Origin: BB31 sp964582525
GTDB taxonomy: Bacteria > Pseudomonadota > Gammaproteobacteria > Beggiatoales > Beggiatoaceae
NCBI GenBank assembly: GCA_964582525.1
Contig: CAZOSP010000118.1
Span: 1 to 10,100 of the forward strand
Direction: 5' to 3'
DNA: 10,100 nucleotides
In this document: positions 1-7,616 of the stretch, piece by piece
How positions within the stretch are numbered: position 1 is the first letter of the stretch
How the letters are laid out: each line of letters begins with the position of its first letter
The notes under the pieces: model-generated
Databases searched by the model: none
What the model saw: only the letters and a program-made list of their open reading frames with translations
What the model was told of the DNA's origin: nothing
Program-made: the position numbers and the translations under genes

Positions 1-1
1 C

Positions 2-1285
2 TTAGCCAAATCGCCGGAGGCGATTAAAGCGGCTTCGCCGCTTGGCTGACTGGGAAGTCAGCCGCTCCCAGCGGGTAAACTTCAGCGCGTTGCCCAATAA
101 ATTGAACAGCACCTGACGTAATTTACCCTGATCGGCATGGACTGCGCAGTCGGGCGGCATATTGAGTTCTAGTGCAAATCGCACGTCTCGCTGCGTAGCG
201 CGAAAGCGAAACATCTCGGCAATATCATGCAGCATCAGCATTTCCAGCACCTCGTTAATCATAGCCAACAGATGCTCGCCCGCACGGTTGGTGGTGTCGA
301 GTTTGCTGCGTTGTGCGGGTTTAAGCGCTTCATCACGGGCTAATAATTGCGAAAAGCCGAGAATGGCATTGAGCGGCGTGCGCAATTCGTGCGACATATT
401 GGCAAGAAAACGACTTTTGGCTTGGTTGGCAGCTTGCGCAGCATCGCGTGCGGCTTCGAGTTCTTGCTGGATGCGCTTATGTTTGCTGATGTCCATCAAC
501 GTGCCGATGACGCGCACCACTTTGCCGTTTTCTAATATCGGCTTGCCGACATTGCGTACCCATATTTGTTTGCCATCGTAACGGGTAAAATAATTTTCTA
601 AATCATAGCCTTGCGCATCTACAATGGCTTTCTGAAAAGACTGCATGACTTGTTCGCGTTGTTCCGGCGCGTAGCAGTTAATGCTTTGCGCAGCCTTGCT
701 TTGGATGCGCAAATCGTCTCGATCCACCGGCAAACCGTGCAGCGCAAATAATTCGTCTGTCCACCAAATGACCTTGTTTGCCACATCGAAACTCCAGCCG
801 CCGATGCTGGCTAATTGCTGCCCTTCATTCAAAATCATAGTATTTTTTTGCAATTCAGCATTCAGTTCGGCGGTTGCTTGGTGCGCTTGTAGTAATTGCA
901 ATTCGCTACGCCCCAATGCCAGTTGCTGTCGTCTAATACCGATGTTCCATAATAAAATCAATAGGATAAGAATAGTTGCAGCAATCCCCACCTGCCATGC
1001 CAAACGGTAATCAATGCGCGCTCGCACCTCTACCGCGCCCCATTTTTCAGCTATCGCTTGACGTTCACTAGGGGTTATTGAGTCTAGCCCTTTGTTCAGC
1101 AAGGAAGCCAGTTCAGCCCAATCTTTGCGCACTGCCATGGCATTGCTGTGATCGCCAAAAGGAGTGGGTGCTGCAACCGTAATATTTTGAAAATTATATT
1201 GTTTAATCAAATAGTTGGCGTTATTCAAATTGCCGATATAGGCATCGGCGCGAGCGGTCGCCACAGCGCGTAAGGTAACTCGCAT
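2..1285 (-). pseudogene. Remnant of a transmembrane sensor histidine kinase (SBP_bac_3 fragment, PAS, HisKA, broken HATPase)
   Basis: The 427-residue reading frame encodes the middle of a membrane sensor kinase. Residues 6-89 match the C-terminal half of a bacterial extracellular solute-binding sensor domain (ADAYIGNL near residue 13). A membrane helix follows at 99-116, a PAS domain at about 155-268, and a HisKA phosphoacceptor box SHELRTP with His299. The N box of the ATPase (NLLGNALKFT, 395-404) is then followed by unrelated basic sequence and a stop, so the G1, F and G2 ATP-binding boxes are missing. The first half of the sensor domain and the signal peptide are also missing, with an in-frame TAA directly before the ATG. 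The step from MINEVLEM to LMLHDIAEMF near residue 349 lacks the usual 'SKIEAGR' stretch, which suggests an internal deletion. A GGGAG sequence 8 bases before the ATG could still allow translation. No working kinase is expected from this frame unless the missing parts are supplied outside the window. It is divergent from the diguanylate cyclase gene. Confidence 0.8.
9..74. repeat. Cluster of three adjacent perfect hairpins inserted at the kinase 3' end
   Basis: Three perfect stem-loops lie almost end to end: AATCGCC/GGCGATT (9-15 with 19-25, loop GGA), AAGCGGC/GCCGCTT (27-33 with 37-43, loop TTC), and GGCTGACT/AGTCAGCC (44-51 with 56-63, loop GGGA). A fourth, shorter stem CCGCT/AGCGG (62-66 with 70-74) overlaps the last arm, and TGGGA/TCCCA (51-55 with 66-70) offers an alternative fold. 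The block begins exactly where the kinase loses similarity to HATPase domains and stays open in the kinase frame until the TAA at 2-4. This architecture fits a REP/BIME-like or other small palindromic dispersed element. Family membership cannot be told without the rest of the genome. Confidence 0.7.
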
Positions 1286-1464
1286 TTAATACACTCCCAG
1301 TGAAAACATAAAGAAAAAGCTGTACCCTATGAAGTGAAACTATACTTCTGACGTTAAAATTTTCGGTTTTTAGAGTTTGAGTTTTAACGGTTTCAAGCCC
1401 ACTAAAGTTCAGTAATCCGAAAAGTTGACCGCGAGAAGTATATCGCTGGGTGCGGAACAAACTC

Positions 1465-2847
1465 ATGACATCGATTAGAAAAAACGCGATTATGCCAAGA
1501 ATAACCACCAAGCTCTTTACCGATTTATCTATCTGGATGATCGGCTTAGGTTTTTTAACCGGAATGTCATTTCCGATTCTGATTCTTGGCTTAGGTTTTA
1601 AAGCCGAGCAGGTGTTGACCCCCGCTTTTTGGACCGCCACTTTAAGCGCGGGGATTTTAGTCGGCGCGCTGAATTATATTCTGGCATTACGTGTTGTGCG
1701 TCCGCGTTTGCGCTTGCTGGCAATGCACATGCACATTGTAGAAAGCACCATTCGCGGTGCAACTTATTCCGGTGATTGGTCGGGCTGTGAACCTGAAAAA
1801 TGCCGTGTGCCGGTCGATTCCGATGATGAAATTGGCGATAGCGCGAGAGCGTTTAACGATCTGGTGATCGCCTTATTTCGCGCACGAGAACTGGAAGCTG
1901 CGGTCAGCGACATTAGCAAAGCCCTGTCTAGCCAACTAGATTTAGAGATATTATCCAAACAGGCGTTGGAATTGTTGCTGCGCCACACCAGTACGCCTGC
2001 CGGCGTGGTCTTGGTGGAACGTGACAGCACCCTGCAAGTCGCGGCGCAACACGGCGTTGCGCAAGCCGAGCAGCTCGGCAACAGCGATCACGTCAGCCGC
2101 GCCATGCGCACCGGCAAAATTCAGCGCGTCGAATGCCCGGAAGAAGTCACCATCGAAGCCGTGCTGACCTATTTTCGTCCACAAGAAATTATGGTTGTGC
2201 CTATTCAGTTCAAAGAAACGCCGCTGGCGGTGGTGATTCTGGCACACAGCAAACAATTTAGCCCGGAAGTCCTGTGGCTGGTCAAATTATTTCGTCAAGG
2301 TTTTGGTTTAGCTCTGAATAACGCCCTGGCACACGCCAATTTGCAGCACATCGCCGCGATAGACGCACTCACCGGCGCTTATAATCGGCGTTTTGGTATG
2401 ACGCGCTTAAATGAAGAATTTAACCGTAGCCAACGCAATCAAACGCCACTCAGCATCATTATGATGGACATTGATCACTTCAAAAGCATTAACGACAATT
2501 ACGGGCATTTAATCGGCGACCGGGTGCTGAGTCACATCGGTAAACTGGTGCGTCAGGTGTTGCGCGGTGAAGATGTCATGGTGCGTTACGGGGGCGAGGA
2601 GTTTTTGTGTATCCTGCCCGACGTGGCGCAAGATAACGCCTGCGTCATCGCCGAGCGATTGCGGCGACTGATCGCCAGCACTCAAGTTCAAGACACGGAT
2701 AATCGCATTCGCTTTACCGCAAGCTTTGGTGTCAGTGCCTGCACAGTGCCGCCTATCGGCGTTGAAGAACTCCTAAAACGTGCCGATAATGCCTTGTATC
2801 GCGCCAAGCAAGGGCGCAATCAAGTGGCGCATCATAATACCGCCTAA
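1465..2847 (+). CDS. Membrane-bound diguanylate cyclase (HAMP-like, GAF-like, GGDEF)
   Basis: The protein makes cyclic di-GMP from two GTP at the inner membrane. From the ATG at 1465 it has 460 residues: two membrane helices (about 22-45 and 54-76), a short HAMP-like linker ending in DEIGDSARAFNDL, a GAF-like sensory region (about 145-285), and a C-terminal GGDEF domain from about 296. The active-site signature is GGEEF (376-380) in RYGGEEF, and MDIDHFK supplies the metal-binding Asp. RGED (367-370) lies five residues before GGEEF, so the RxxD product-inhibition site is intact. There is no EAL domain. The start is uncertain: ATG 1465 has GGAA seven bases upstream, while GTG 1450 in the same frame has only a distant AGAAG and ATG 1492 is also possible. 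The next gene starts 20 bases after the stop, so the two are probably co-transcribed. The signal sensed by the GAF-like part is unknown. Confidence 0.92.
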   Translation: MTSIRKNAIMPRITTKLFTDLSIWMIGLGFLTGMSFPILILGLGFKAEQVLTPAFWTATLSAGILVGALNYILALRVVRPRLRLLAMHMHIVESTIRGATYSGDWSGCEPEKCRVPVDSDDEIGDSARAFNDLVIALFRARELEAAVSDISKALSSQLDLEILSKQALELLLRHTSTPAGVVLVERDSTLQVAAQHGVAQAEQLGNSDHVSRAMRTGKIQRVECPEEVTIEAVLTYFRPQEIMVVPIQFKETPLAVVILAHSKQFSPEVLWLVKLFRQGFGLALNNALAHANLQHIAAIDALTGAYNRRFGMTRLNEEFNRSQRNQTPLSIIMMDIDHFKSINDNYGHLIGDRVLSHIGKLVRQVLRGEDVMVRYGGEEFLCILPDVAQDNACVIAERLRRLIASTQVQDTDNRIRFTASFGVSACTVPPIGVEELLKRADNALYRAKQGRNQVAHHNTA

Positions 2848-2867
2848 CCATCAGGAGAAGACAATCT

Positions 2868-4337
2868 ATGTCACAATTATTAAGCGTTTCTCGGGCTGCA
2901 CGCCTAGTCGGAGTCAGTCGCGGTACGCTACAAAAGAAAATCCGTAAAAATGAATTAGCCACCTTTGAGGGCATGATTCAGGTGTCAGATTTATTACGTG
3001 CTTATCCCGAAGCAAAACTGGAAGATGATTCGGCATTTGAGCGCGTCAGACGCATCAAAGCCGATGCTTCGCCTTCTGATCGGGAACAGACGCAATTGCC
3101 GCCGGCAGCTATTTTGGCAGCGCGGCTGACCCGTTTAAGCCGCGAACTCATTGAGGCAAAAACAGAATTACAGCGTTATGCCAATTTAACCGCACAATTA
3201 GAAGCAAAATTGCAAGATTTACAGCAACAAGAAGCGTCTGAGGTATTGCAAGCGGTGCAAATCTGGTTACGCGAAGAATTGGCAAAACGTCCTAAAATAT
3301 CGCCACGCAATACCGAATTACTGGTTAAAGATACCTTTTTGCGCATTTTGTCGGCAGCCGTCAAAGTCATTCCCAGCGGCAAAGAGTTTTTTGTCGAAGG
3401 ACGACATTCTCTACTAGAAGCCGCGCTTAATGCCGGTTTAAGCATGAATTATGGCTGCACCAACGGACATTGCGGGGCTTGTAAAGCACGAATCATATCC
3501 GGCGAAGCCTTAAAAATCCATGATCACAGCTATGAACTCAGTGCCACTGAACAAAATCTCGGTTATCTGCTCATGTGTTCCTATACCGCCGTGACCGATA
3601 TGGTGATTGAAGCCGGCGAAGCGCAAACCGCTGCGGACATTCCGCTGCAAAAGGTGACAACCAGCATTAAGCAGCTGATTCGCTTGCGCAATGATTTAAT
3701 GATTGTGCAGTTGCAAACGCCCAAAACCCAAAGTTTACGTTTTATGGCGGGACAAACCGCCACCTTGACTCTTGCACACAATGGCGAGACCTTCAGCGCG
3801 CAATCTCCGCTTGCCAGTTGTCCTTGTGATGGACGCAACTTACAATTTCACATCCGCCAGCAAGCCAACGATGGATTTAGCCGCATTTTATTTGAGCAAA
3901 GCAAAATCGGCGATACGCTGCAATTAGCCGGTCCCAGCGGAAATTTTTGCTTGCACAAAGAAGAAACTGCGCCCTTGCTATTTGTTGCACAAGGCGATGC
4001 GTTTGCTGCCATTAAGAGCTTGATTGAGCAAGCCGTGTCCGCCGACCGCACAGAATCCATCGGCTTGTATTGGGTATCTACTGAACCCAGCGGGCATTAT
4101 ATGAACAACCTGTGCCGCTCATGGAGCGATGCGCTGGATAATTTTGCCTACATGCCTTTGTTAAGCCATACTGACGAACCCGACGCAGCTTGGGCAGCCC
4201 AGGCGATTATCTCGGATCAAGCGGATTTAAGCCGCCGCCAAGTGTATGTCGCAGGCAGCGCGTCCTTTATGAGCCAATTACACACCTTGTTGACCACGCA
4301 AGGATTGCCCGCATCACAGTATTTCATGCTGAATTAA
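2868..4337 (+). CDS. HTH-coiled coil-[2Fe-2S] ferredoxin-reductase-like fusion protein
   Basis: This 489-residue protein joins four parts. Residues 1-45 resemble an excisionase/MerR-type helix-turn-helix (SRAARLVGVSRGTLQKKI). Residues about 80-140 are a charged, Leu-rich coiled coil. Residues about 163-250 are a plant-type [2Fe-2S] ferredoxin with ligands Cys197, Cys202, Cys205 and Cys237 (C-x4-C-x2-C ... C). Residues about 262-489 follow the fold order of ferredoxin-NAD(P)H reductases. The reductase part looks degenerate: the usual RxYS flavin motif is replaced by SAQS (310-313), the nucleotide-binding GxGxxP loop reads AQGDAFAA, and the CGPP-like C-terminal motif reads AGSASFM. It may therefore sense or pass on electrons rather than act as an NADH-driven reductase. 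There is no signal peptide, so it should be cytoplasmic. AGGAGA lies 9 bases before the ATG and the upstream cyclase stop is 20 bases away. Function is inferred; the ferredoxin domain is certain, DNA binding is not. Confidence 0.85.
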   Translation: MSQLLSVSRAARLVGVSRGTLQKKIRKNELATFEGMIQVSDLLRAYPEAKLEDDSAFERVRRIKADASPSDREQTQLPPAAILAARLTRLSRELIEAKTELQRYANLTAQLEAKLQDLQQQEASEVLQAVQIWLREELAKRPKISPRNTELLVKDTFLRILSAAVKVIPSGKEFFVEGRHSLLEAALNAGLSMNYGCTNGHCGACKARIISGEALKIHDHSYELSATEQNLGYLLMCSYTAVTDMVIEAGEAQTAADIPLQKVTTSIKQLIRLRNDLMIVQLQTPKTQSLRFMAGQTATLTLAHNGETFSAQSPLASCPCDGRNLQFHIRQQANDGFSRILFEQSKIGDTLQLAGPSGNFCLHKEETAPLLFVAQGDAFAAIKSLIEQAVSADRTESIGLYWVSTEPSGHYMNNLCRSWSDALDNFAYMPLLSHTDEPDAAWAAQAIISDQADLSRRQVYVAGSASFMSQLHTLLTTQGLPASQYFMLN

Positions 4338-4380
4338 CGGATGTTAGGAAAATAACTAAAAACCGGCGAGGAGAACCACC

Positions 4381-4764
4381 GTGAATCGACTTGAAGAAGT
4401 GCCGCGTATGAAATGGGGACAAGTACAAATTCCCGCGACTTTGTACAATCAAGTACGTTTGAGCTTATTGCGTTTGCGTACCCCACGAAAACAACTGCGT
4501 TTTTCAAGCGGTTTGCGGGATTTAGAGATTATTCTCGAAGAACACTGCTGGTATTGCGTAGATGTCAGCATGAATGATTTGCCCGTTCTCGCCTGGGATG
4601 ATTTTGCCTATCGGCGTGACAACTTGCATCAACCTATTCATTGCCGTTTAAGTCTCTACCATGCTCATGCAGAAAGCATTTTAGACACCATACAAACAGC
4701 TATTATGAATCATTCGCAGGCGCGGCTGAATCCACATAAGTCTCGGTTATCCAACCATTCGTAG
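4381..4764 (+). CDS. Small uncharacterised protein downstream of the ferredoxin fusion
   Basis: I do not recognise a family for this 127-residue product. It starts with GTG, supported by a strong GGAG ribosome-binding sequence (GAGGAGAACCACC just upstream), and lies 43 bases after the ferredoxin-fusion stop, so it probably ends the same operon. The protein is soluble, without signal peptide or membrane helix, basic in its first half (RLSLLRLRTPRKQLRF), with an aromatic/Cys-rich centre (EEHCWYCVDV, then LAWDDFAYRRD). CxxC-like spacing is limited to C56 and C59, so metal or cluster binding is only a possibility. Its last 20 or so codons overlap the convergent secretion-like gene, and that tail is polar and may not be conserved. 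Confidence 0.7.
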   Translation: MNRLEEVPRMKWGQVQIPATLYNQVRLSLLRLRTPRKQLRFSSGLRDLEIILEEHCWYCVDVSMNDLPVLAWDDFAYRRDNLHQPIHCRLSLYHAHAESILDTIQTAIMNHSQARLNPHKSRLSNHS

Positions 4765-5152
4765 TATCCATTATCTGCCCCGGTTTCAAATACACCTGAA
4801 TATCGCCGCTGTGAATTAAAATAGGCACTTCGGTTTGCTTGATCGACAACCCCTCAACCTCAAGTTTTAAGCCATACAAACCCTGTTTCTGCGGATTTTG
4901 TATGTCATCAATCCACACCGTATTTTCACCGCCAGAACGAATAATCAAACCATTCAACCTAATTCGTGCCGGTATCGTCGGTTTTTCTTCTTCTAGGGTT
5001 GCTTGATCAGAAGAAAGCAAAGCCTGTTTATAGCGTGCATATAGGTCTAGGCGTTCATTTTCATCAAAAAACAAACGCCCCAAGGCAATCTCATCCTCAG
5101 CATAGCTGTTTGTCAGCACTAAAAACAACACACCATAGCGCAAATATTTCAT
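4703..5152 (-). CDS. Exported PilP/GspC-like small protein, third gene of the GspL/PilN-like set
   Basis: The 149-residue product has a signal peptide of about 18 residues (MKYLRYGVLFLVLTNSYA, then EDE), so it should be periplasmic or attached to the inner membrane. The mature N-terminus reads LGRLFFDENERLDL, a pattern I associate with small proteins of type IV pilus or type II secretion-like loci. The next part (RLNGLIIRSGGENTVWIDD) resembles the homology-region beta fold of PilP/GspC, which links the inner-membrane platform to the secretin. The start is preceded by AGGAGA at good spacing, and the upstream stop lies only 2 bases before the ATG (TAG-GC-ATG), so it is translationally linked to the preceding gene. 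The 3' end overlaps the convergent small gene by 62 bases. The assignment is by pattern and context only. Confidence 0.72.
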   Translation of the reverse strand: MKYLRYGVLFLVLTNSYAEDEIALGRLFFDENERLDLYARYKQALLSSDQATLEEEKPTIPARIRLNGLIIRSGGENTVWIDDIQNPQKQGLYGLKLEVEGLSIKQTEVPILIHSGDIQVYLKPGQIMDTTNGWITETYVDSAAPANDS

Positions 5153-5154
5153 GC

Positions 5155-5787
5155 CTATTCTCCTGTGCGGGTTTGAATATCACCCGTATGCCATTGTAAT
5201 AAACAATACCCTTCCAAGCCCGCTTGTTTAATATTATCCTGCCAATTTACAGTATTCTTCAATTTCATTTCACATTCTTGTATGTTATACAATCCATCGT
5301 CATAACGGGCATACAAATGATCAAAGAAATCCAACAAATTACCCATGTGTAGAATATATATGTGCAAGCGTAATTTCCACACCCGAATATTAAAATCTTC
5401 TTCCATTTGCACGCCCGACACAAGATAGTTTTGCGCTGGTTCAGATTGCAGATGAGCGATAGTAAAAAAATCCTGCCAATGGGCTAAATCGGGAATGCGC
5501 TCAATCCACTGGTTTCTGCGTTCTTCAGCTTGCAAAAAATGATGTTTTTGTAATTGTTCAAATTTATCCGCAAAACTCTCATAAACAGCCAAAGCCTGCT
5601 GAGATTTTTCATGCTCTACAGTCATTTTTTCTAAAGTCGCCTTAGCCTCCTGTTGCGCGTCTTGCGTATGCTTTTGGTAATACCAACTTCCCCCGATTAA
5701 AGTGCCCGCAATACACACAACAAATACAAACATCAATAACGGTGAACGCAACAAGCTCCAATCTATGTCTGTTATTTGATGATTCAT
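5155..5787 (-). CDS. PilO/GspM-like bitopic membrane protein
   Basis: The 210-residue product has a short cytoplasmic tail, one membrane helix (about 15-36, LLMFVFVVCIAGTLIGGSWY), a periplasmic coiled coil (about 38-90), and a compact alpha/beta C-terminal domain that includes LLDFFDHLYARYDDGLYNI and a Cys at 172. This is the topology and size of PilO (type IV pili) and GspM (type II secretion), which dimerise with PilN or GspL in the inner-membrane platform. There is no catalytic motif. It starts 3 bases after the stop of the preceding gene (TAA-ACG-ATG) and is followed 2 bases later by the next gene, so the three must be one transcript. Sequence similarity to known PilO/GspM is not obvious by eye; the call rests on topology and order. 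Confidence 0.75.
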   Translation of the reverse strand: MNHQITDIDWSLLRSPLLMFVFVVCIAGTLIGGSWYYQKHTQDAQQEAKATLEKMTVEHEKSQQALAVYESFADKFEQLQKHHFLQAEERRNQWIERIPDLAHWQDFFTIAHLQSEPAQNYLVSGVQMEEDFNIRVWKLRLHIYILHMGNLLDFFDHLYARYDDGLYNIQECEMKLKNTVNWQDNIKQAGLEGYCLLQWHTGDIQTRTGE

Positions 5788-5790
5788 CGT

Positions 5791-7467
5791 TTATGGCTCT
5801 GAAGTGGCTTGTTGCAATAGGGCAGGAAAAACAAGTTTTAATTGAAAAGCCGCATTAGAGGTATTTTTATCTTGCCCCAAATCTTTTTGAAAAGCATCAT
5901 CAAGTTTATTGATCGGCTCTTTAATAATCTCAAGCTTTATATTTTGTTGTTGTTTAAGTCGTTTTACAAAAGAATCTAAAGTACGTTGTGCTTGTAATAA
6001 ATTATCGCGCAGCGTCCAAGCCTGTCCTTCTATTTCAATAACCTGCTCAAAGCGAGTGGTTAATTTACCGCTTTTACGCTGTATTTCTAAAAACTTTATA
6101 TTAAAATCACTGCTTCCCTGTCCTAATTTCTTTTCCTGTTCATTTTCAACTTCCCGTATTGTCCATTTAATACGACGCAACTTCAAATCGGGAAAGTTTT
6201 TTAATTCCTGCCCTATCATAGACAGGGCTTTATGCGGCTTAAAGCGATTAGCACGCAGCTTATCCGCCGCTTCTACTGCATTGCGCATGTGTCGCGGAGC
6301 AATCTCGCTACCGATTTTTTCTTTTGCTTGGCTTTCTTGGGTTTGTAAATAGTCTATACGTGCTTGCAAATCTGTATATGCCTGTTGGTTCTGCCAGCCT
6401 TGATAAGCCATACTGGCACTGGTCAGCAAGGCTAACAACACAATAATCATACTGCTTAAGTAAAGTTTTTGTCGTAATTTTAAGTGGATACTATAAAAAA
6501 GATCGCCCGCTTGCGCATAATGATTAGGGATTTTTCCTCGTGCAACCTGCTGTAATGGTAAAAAATGAAAATACGCGGGTTGTGGACAGTGACGTAAATG
6601 ATGTTGTGCAAGCACTTCCGCCATTAAATTGTACTGAAACTGCACACTGGTTTGTGGGTGTTGCTGAACAAATTTTTTAACTTGTAACAATTGAGGTGGC
6701 TCACTCAACAATAACACGGTTAAAACTTTATCCGTTTCCAATAAAGAATGAGCAGACAAATAATGTACAGTTTTATTAATTTCATTAATGACAAATGCCG
6801 CATAATTTTCTTTTTTCGCCAGTTGCGTCTCTGATGCGGATGAAAAAATCGGTAAAGGAATTAAACGGCTGGCTTGTAAACGTCCTTTATGAAAAAAAGA
6901 TTGCCGCAAACCTTGCGGATTATTCGCCGTCACTTGTTCAGTATGGGTCACTAATAAAATCGTATCGGGTAAATCAAGCTCGGTAATGAAATATTGACTC
7001 ACTAAAGGTAAAGAATAAATACCTTGAATAGAAATACGCTGGGTAAGCAACAACCGTATCCAAGGTTGTAGTGCTTGCGCATTGTTTAAGGCGAGAAATA
7101 ACGCCTGATCATCAACGCGCTTGCCTTGACTTGCTAGAGTTTTAGCGCGTCCGATAATGGTCGCGTGGGTGTAACCCGTATGGGTGTATAAACGGCGCAG
7201 GCGATGACTGAGCAGGGCTTGGCGATTGTGACCGCGTACATGCGGCACTGTATCGATTTGATATTCTTCAAGGCGTGAATCCACAACAATGAAAATCGGC
7301 TGGTAAAGCGGCTTGATGCCGCTTGCCTGCAACCAATGAGAAAACTCGGTTTGTCCTTCAGGATTGAGACGAAAACGGCGCACTTCACTGATTTTTTGTT
7401 GATTGACCGCATAGGCGATCAGCATAAAATCCGTGAAATAAAATACCGAAGGAATCTGTTTACTCAT
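5791..7467 (-). CDS. GspL/PilM-PilN-like inner-membrane platform protein
   Basis: From the ATG at 7467 the product has 558 residues. Residues 1 to about 320 form a cytoplasmic alpha/beta domain placed where GspL and PilM carry their actin-like domain, but I see no clear ATP-binding phosphate loops. A single membrane helix lies at 335-356 (LYLSSMIIVLLALLTSASMAY), followed by a coiled coil (about 358-390) and a periplasmic domain ending at VFPALLQQATSEP. The build (cytoplasmic domain, one helix, coiled coil, small periplasmic domain) is that of GspL, or of PilM fused to PilN. The chosen ATG has GAGAAG 4 bases before it; a TTG at 7506 would add 13 residues without a good ribosome-binding site. 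It leads a three-gene set with gaps of 3 and 2 bases. DNA around 6660-6720 is AT-rich (21 of 60 bases G or C). The family is inferred from architecture, not recognised directly. Confidence 0.8.
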   Translation of the reverse strand: MSKQIPSVFYFTDFMLIAYAVNQQKISEVRRFRLNPEGQTEFSHWLQASGIKPLYQPIFIVVDSRLEEYQIDTVPHVRGHNRQALLSHRLRRLYTHTGYTHATIIGRAKTLASQGKRVDDQALFLALNNAQALQPWIRLLLTQRISIQGIYSLPLVSQYFITELDLPDTILLVTHTEQVTANNPQGLRQSFFHKGRLQASRLIPLPIFSSASETQLAKKENYAAFVINEINKTVHYLSAHSLLETDKVLTVLLLSEPPQLLQVKKFVQQHPQTSVQFQYNLMAEVLAQHHLRHCPQPAYFHFLPLQQVARGKIPNHYAQAGDLFYSIHLKLRQKLYLSSMIIVLLALLTSASMAYQGWQNQQAYTDLQARIDYLQTQESQAKEKIGSEIAPRHMRNAVEAADKLRANRFKPHKALSMIGQELKNFPDLKLRRIKWTIREVENEQEKKLGQGSSDFNIKFLEIQRKSGKLTTRFEQVIEIEGQAWTLRDNLLQAQRTLDSFVKRLKQQQNIKLEIIKEPINKLDDAFQKDLGQDKNTSNAAFQLKLVFPALLQQATSEP

Positions 7468-7477
7468 ACACTTCTCA

Positions 7478-7540
7478 TCATTCATTACAGTGGACCCCAT
7501 CGTCAATCAAGCGCATCAGTTCTATATCCTCATCAGGCAT
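7478..7540 (-). CDS. Possible 20-residue acidic leader peptide before the GspL-like gene
   Basis: An ATG at 7538-7540 opens a 20-codon frame (starts MPDEDIELM, ends VHCNE) that stops with TGA at 7478-7480, ten bases before the ATG of the GspL-like gene. The frame is open further upstream without an obvious start. There is only a weak AAAG as ribosome-binding site. Chance is a fair explanation for a frame of this length; position and acidic composition are the only support. Confidence 0.2.
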   Translation of the reverse strand: MPDEDIELMRLIDDGVHCNE

Positions 7541-7616
7541 CAGCTTTGCTTTATAATACAATGACTTAAAGACTTTTACAGGGTTGTCAACATTTCTTGA
7601 TTTGTGCGGGGTATTT

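Noticed and set aside
1425..1444. TTGACC followed by TATATC before the diguanylate cyclase
   Set aside because: Spacing is only 8 bases, so this is not a usable -35/-10 pair.
1221..1640. Minus-strand frame of 139 codons between the kinase and the cyclase
   Set aside because: It lies opposite the cyclase N-terminus and its hydrophobic run mirrors the cyclase membrane segment; I checked it for the missing kinase sensor half and found no resemblance.
7553..7590. Possible promoter for the platform operon: TTGACA (7590-7585) and TATTAT (7558-7553) on the minus strand
   Set aside because: The two hexamers are 26 bases apart, too far for a sigma-70 promoter, and no better partner for either was found.
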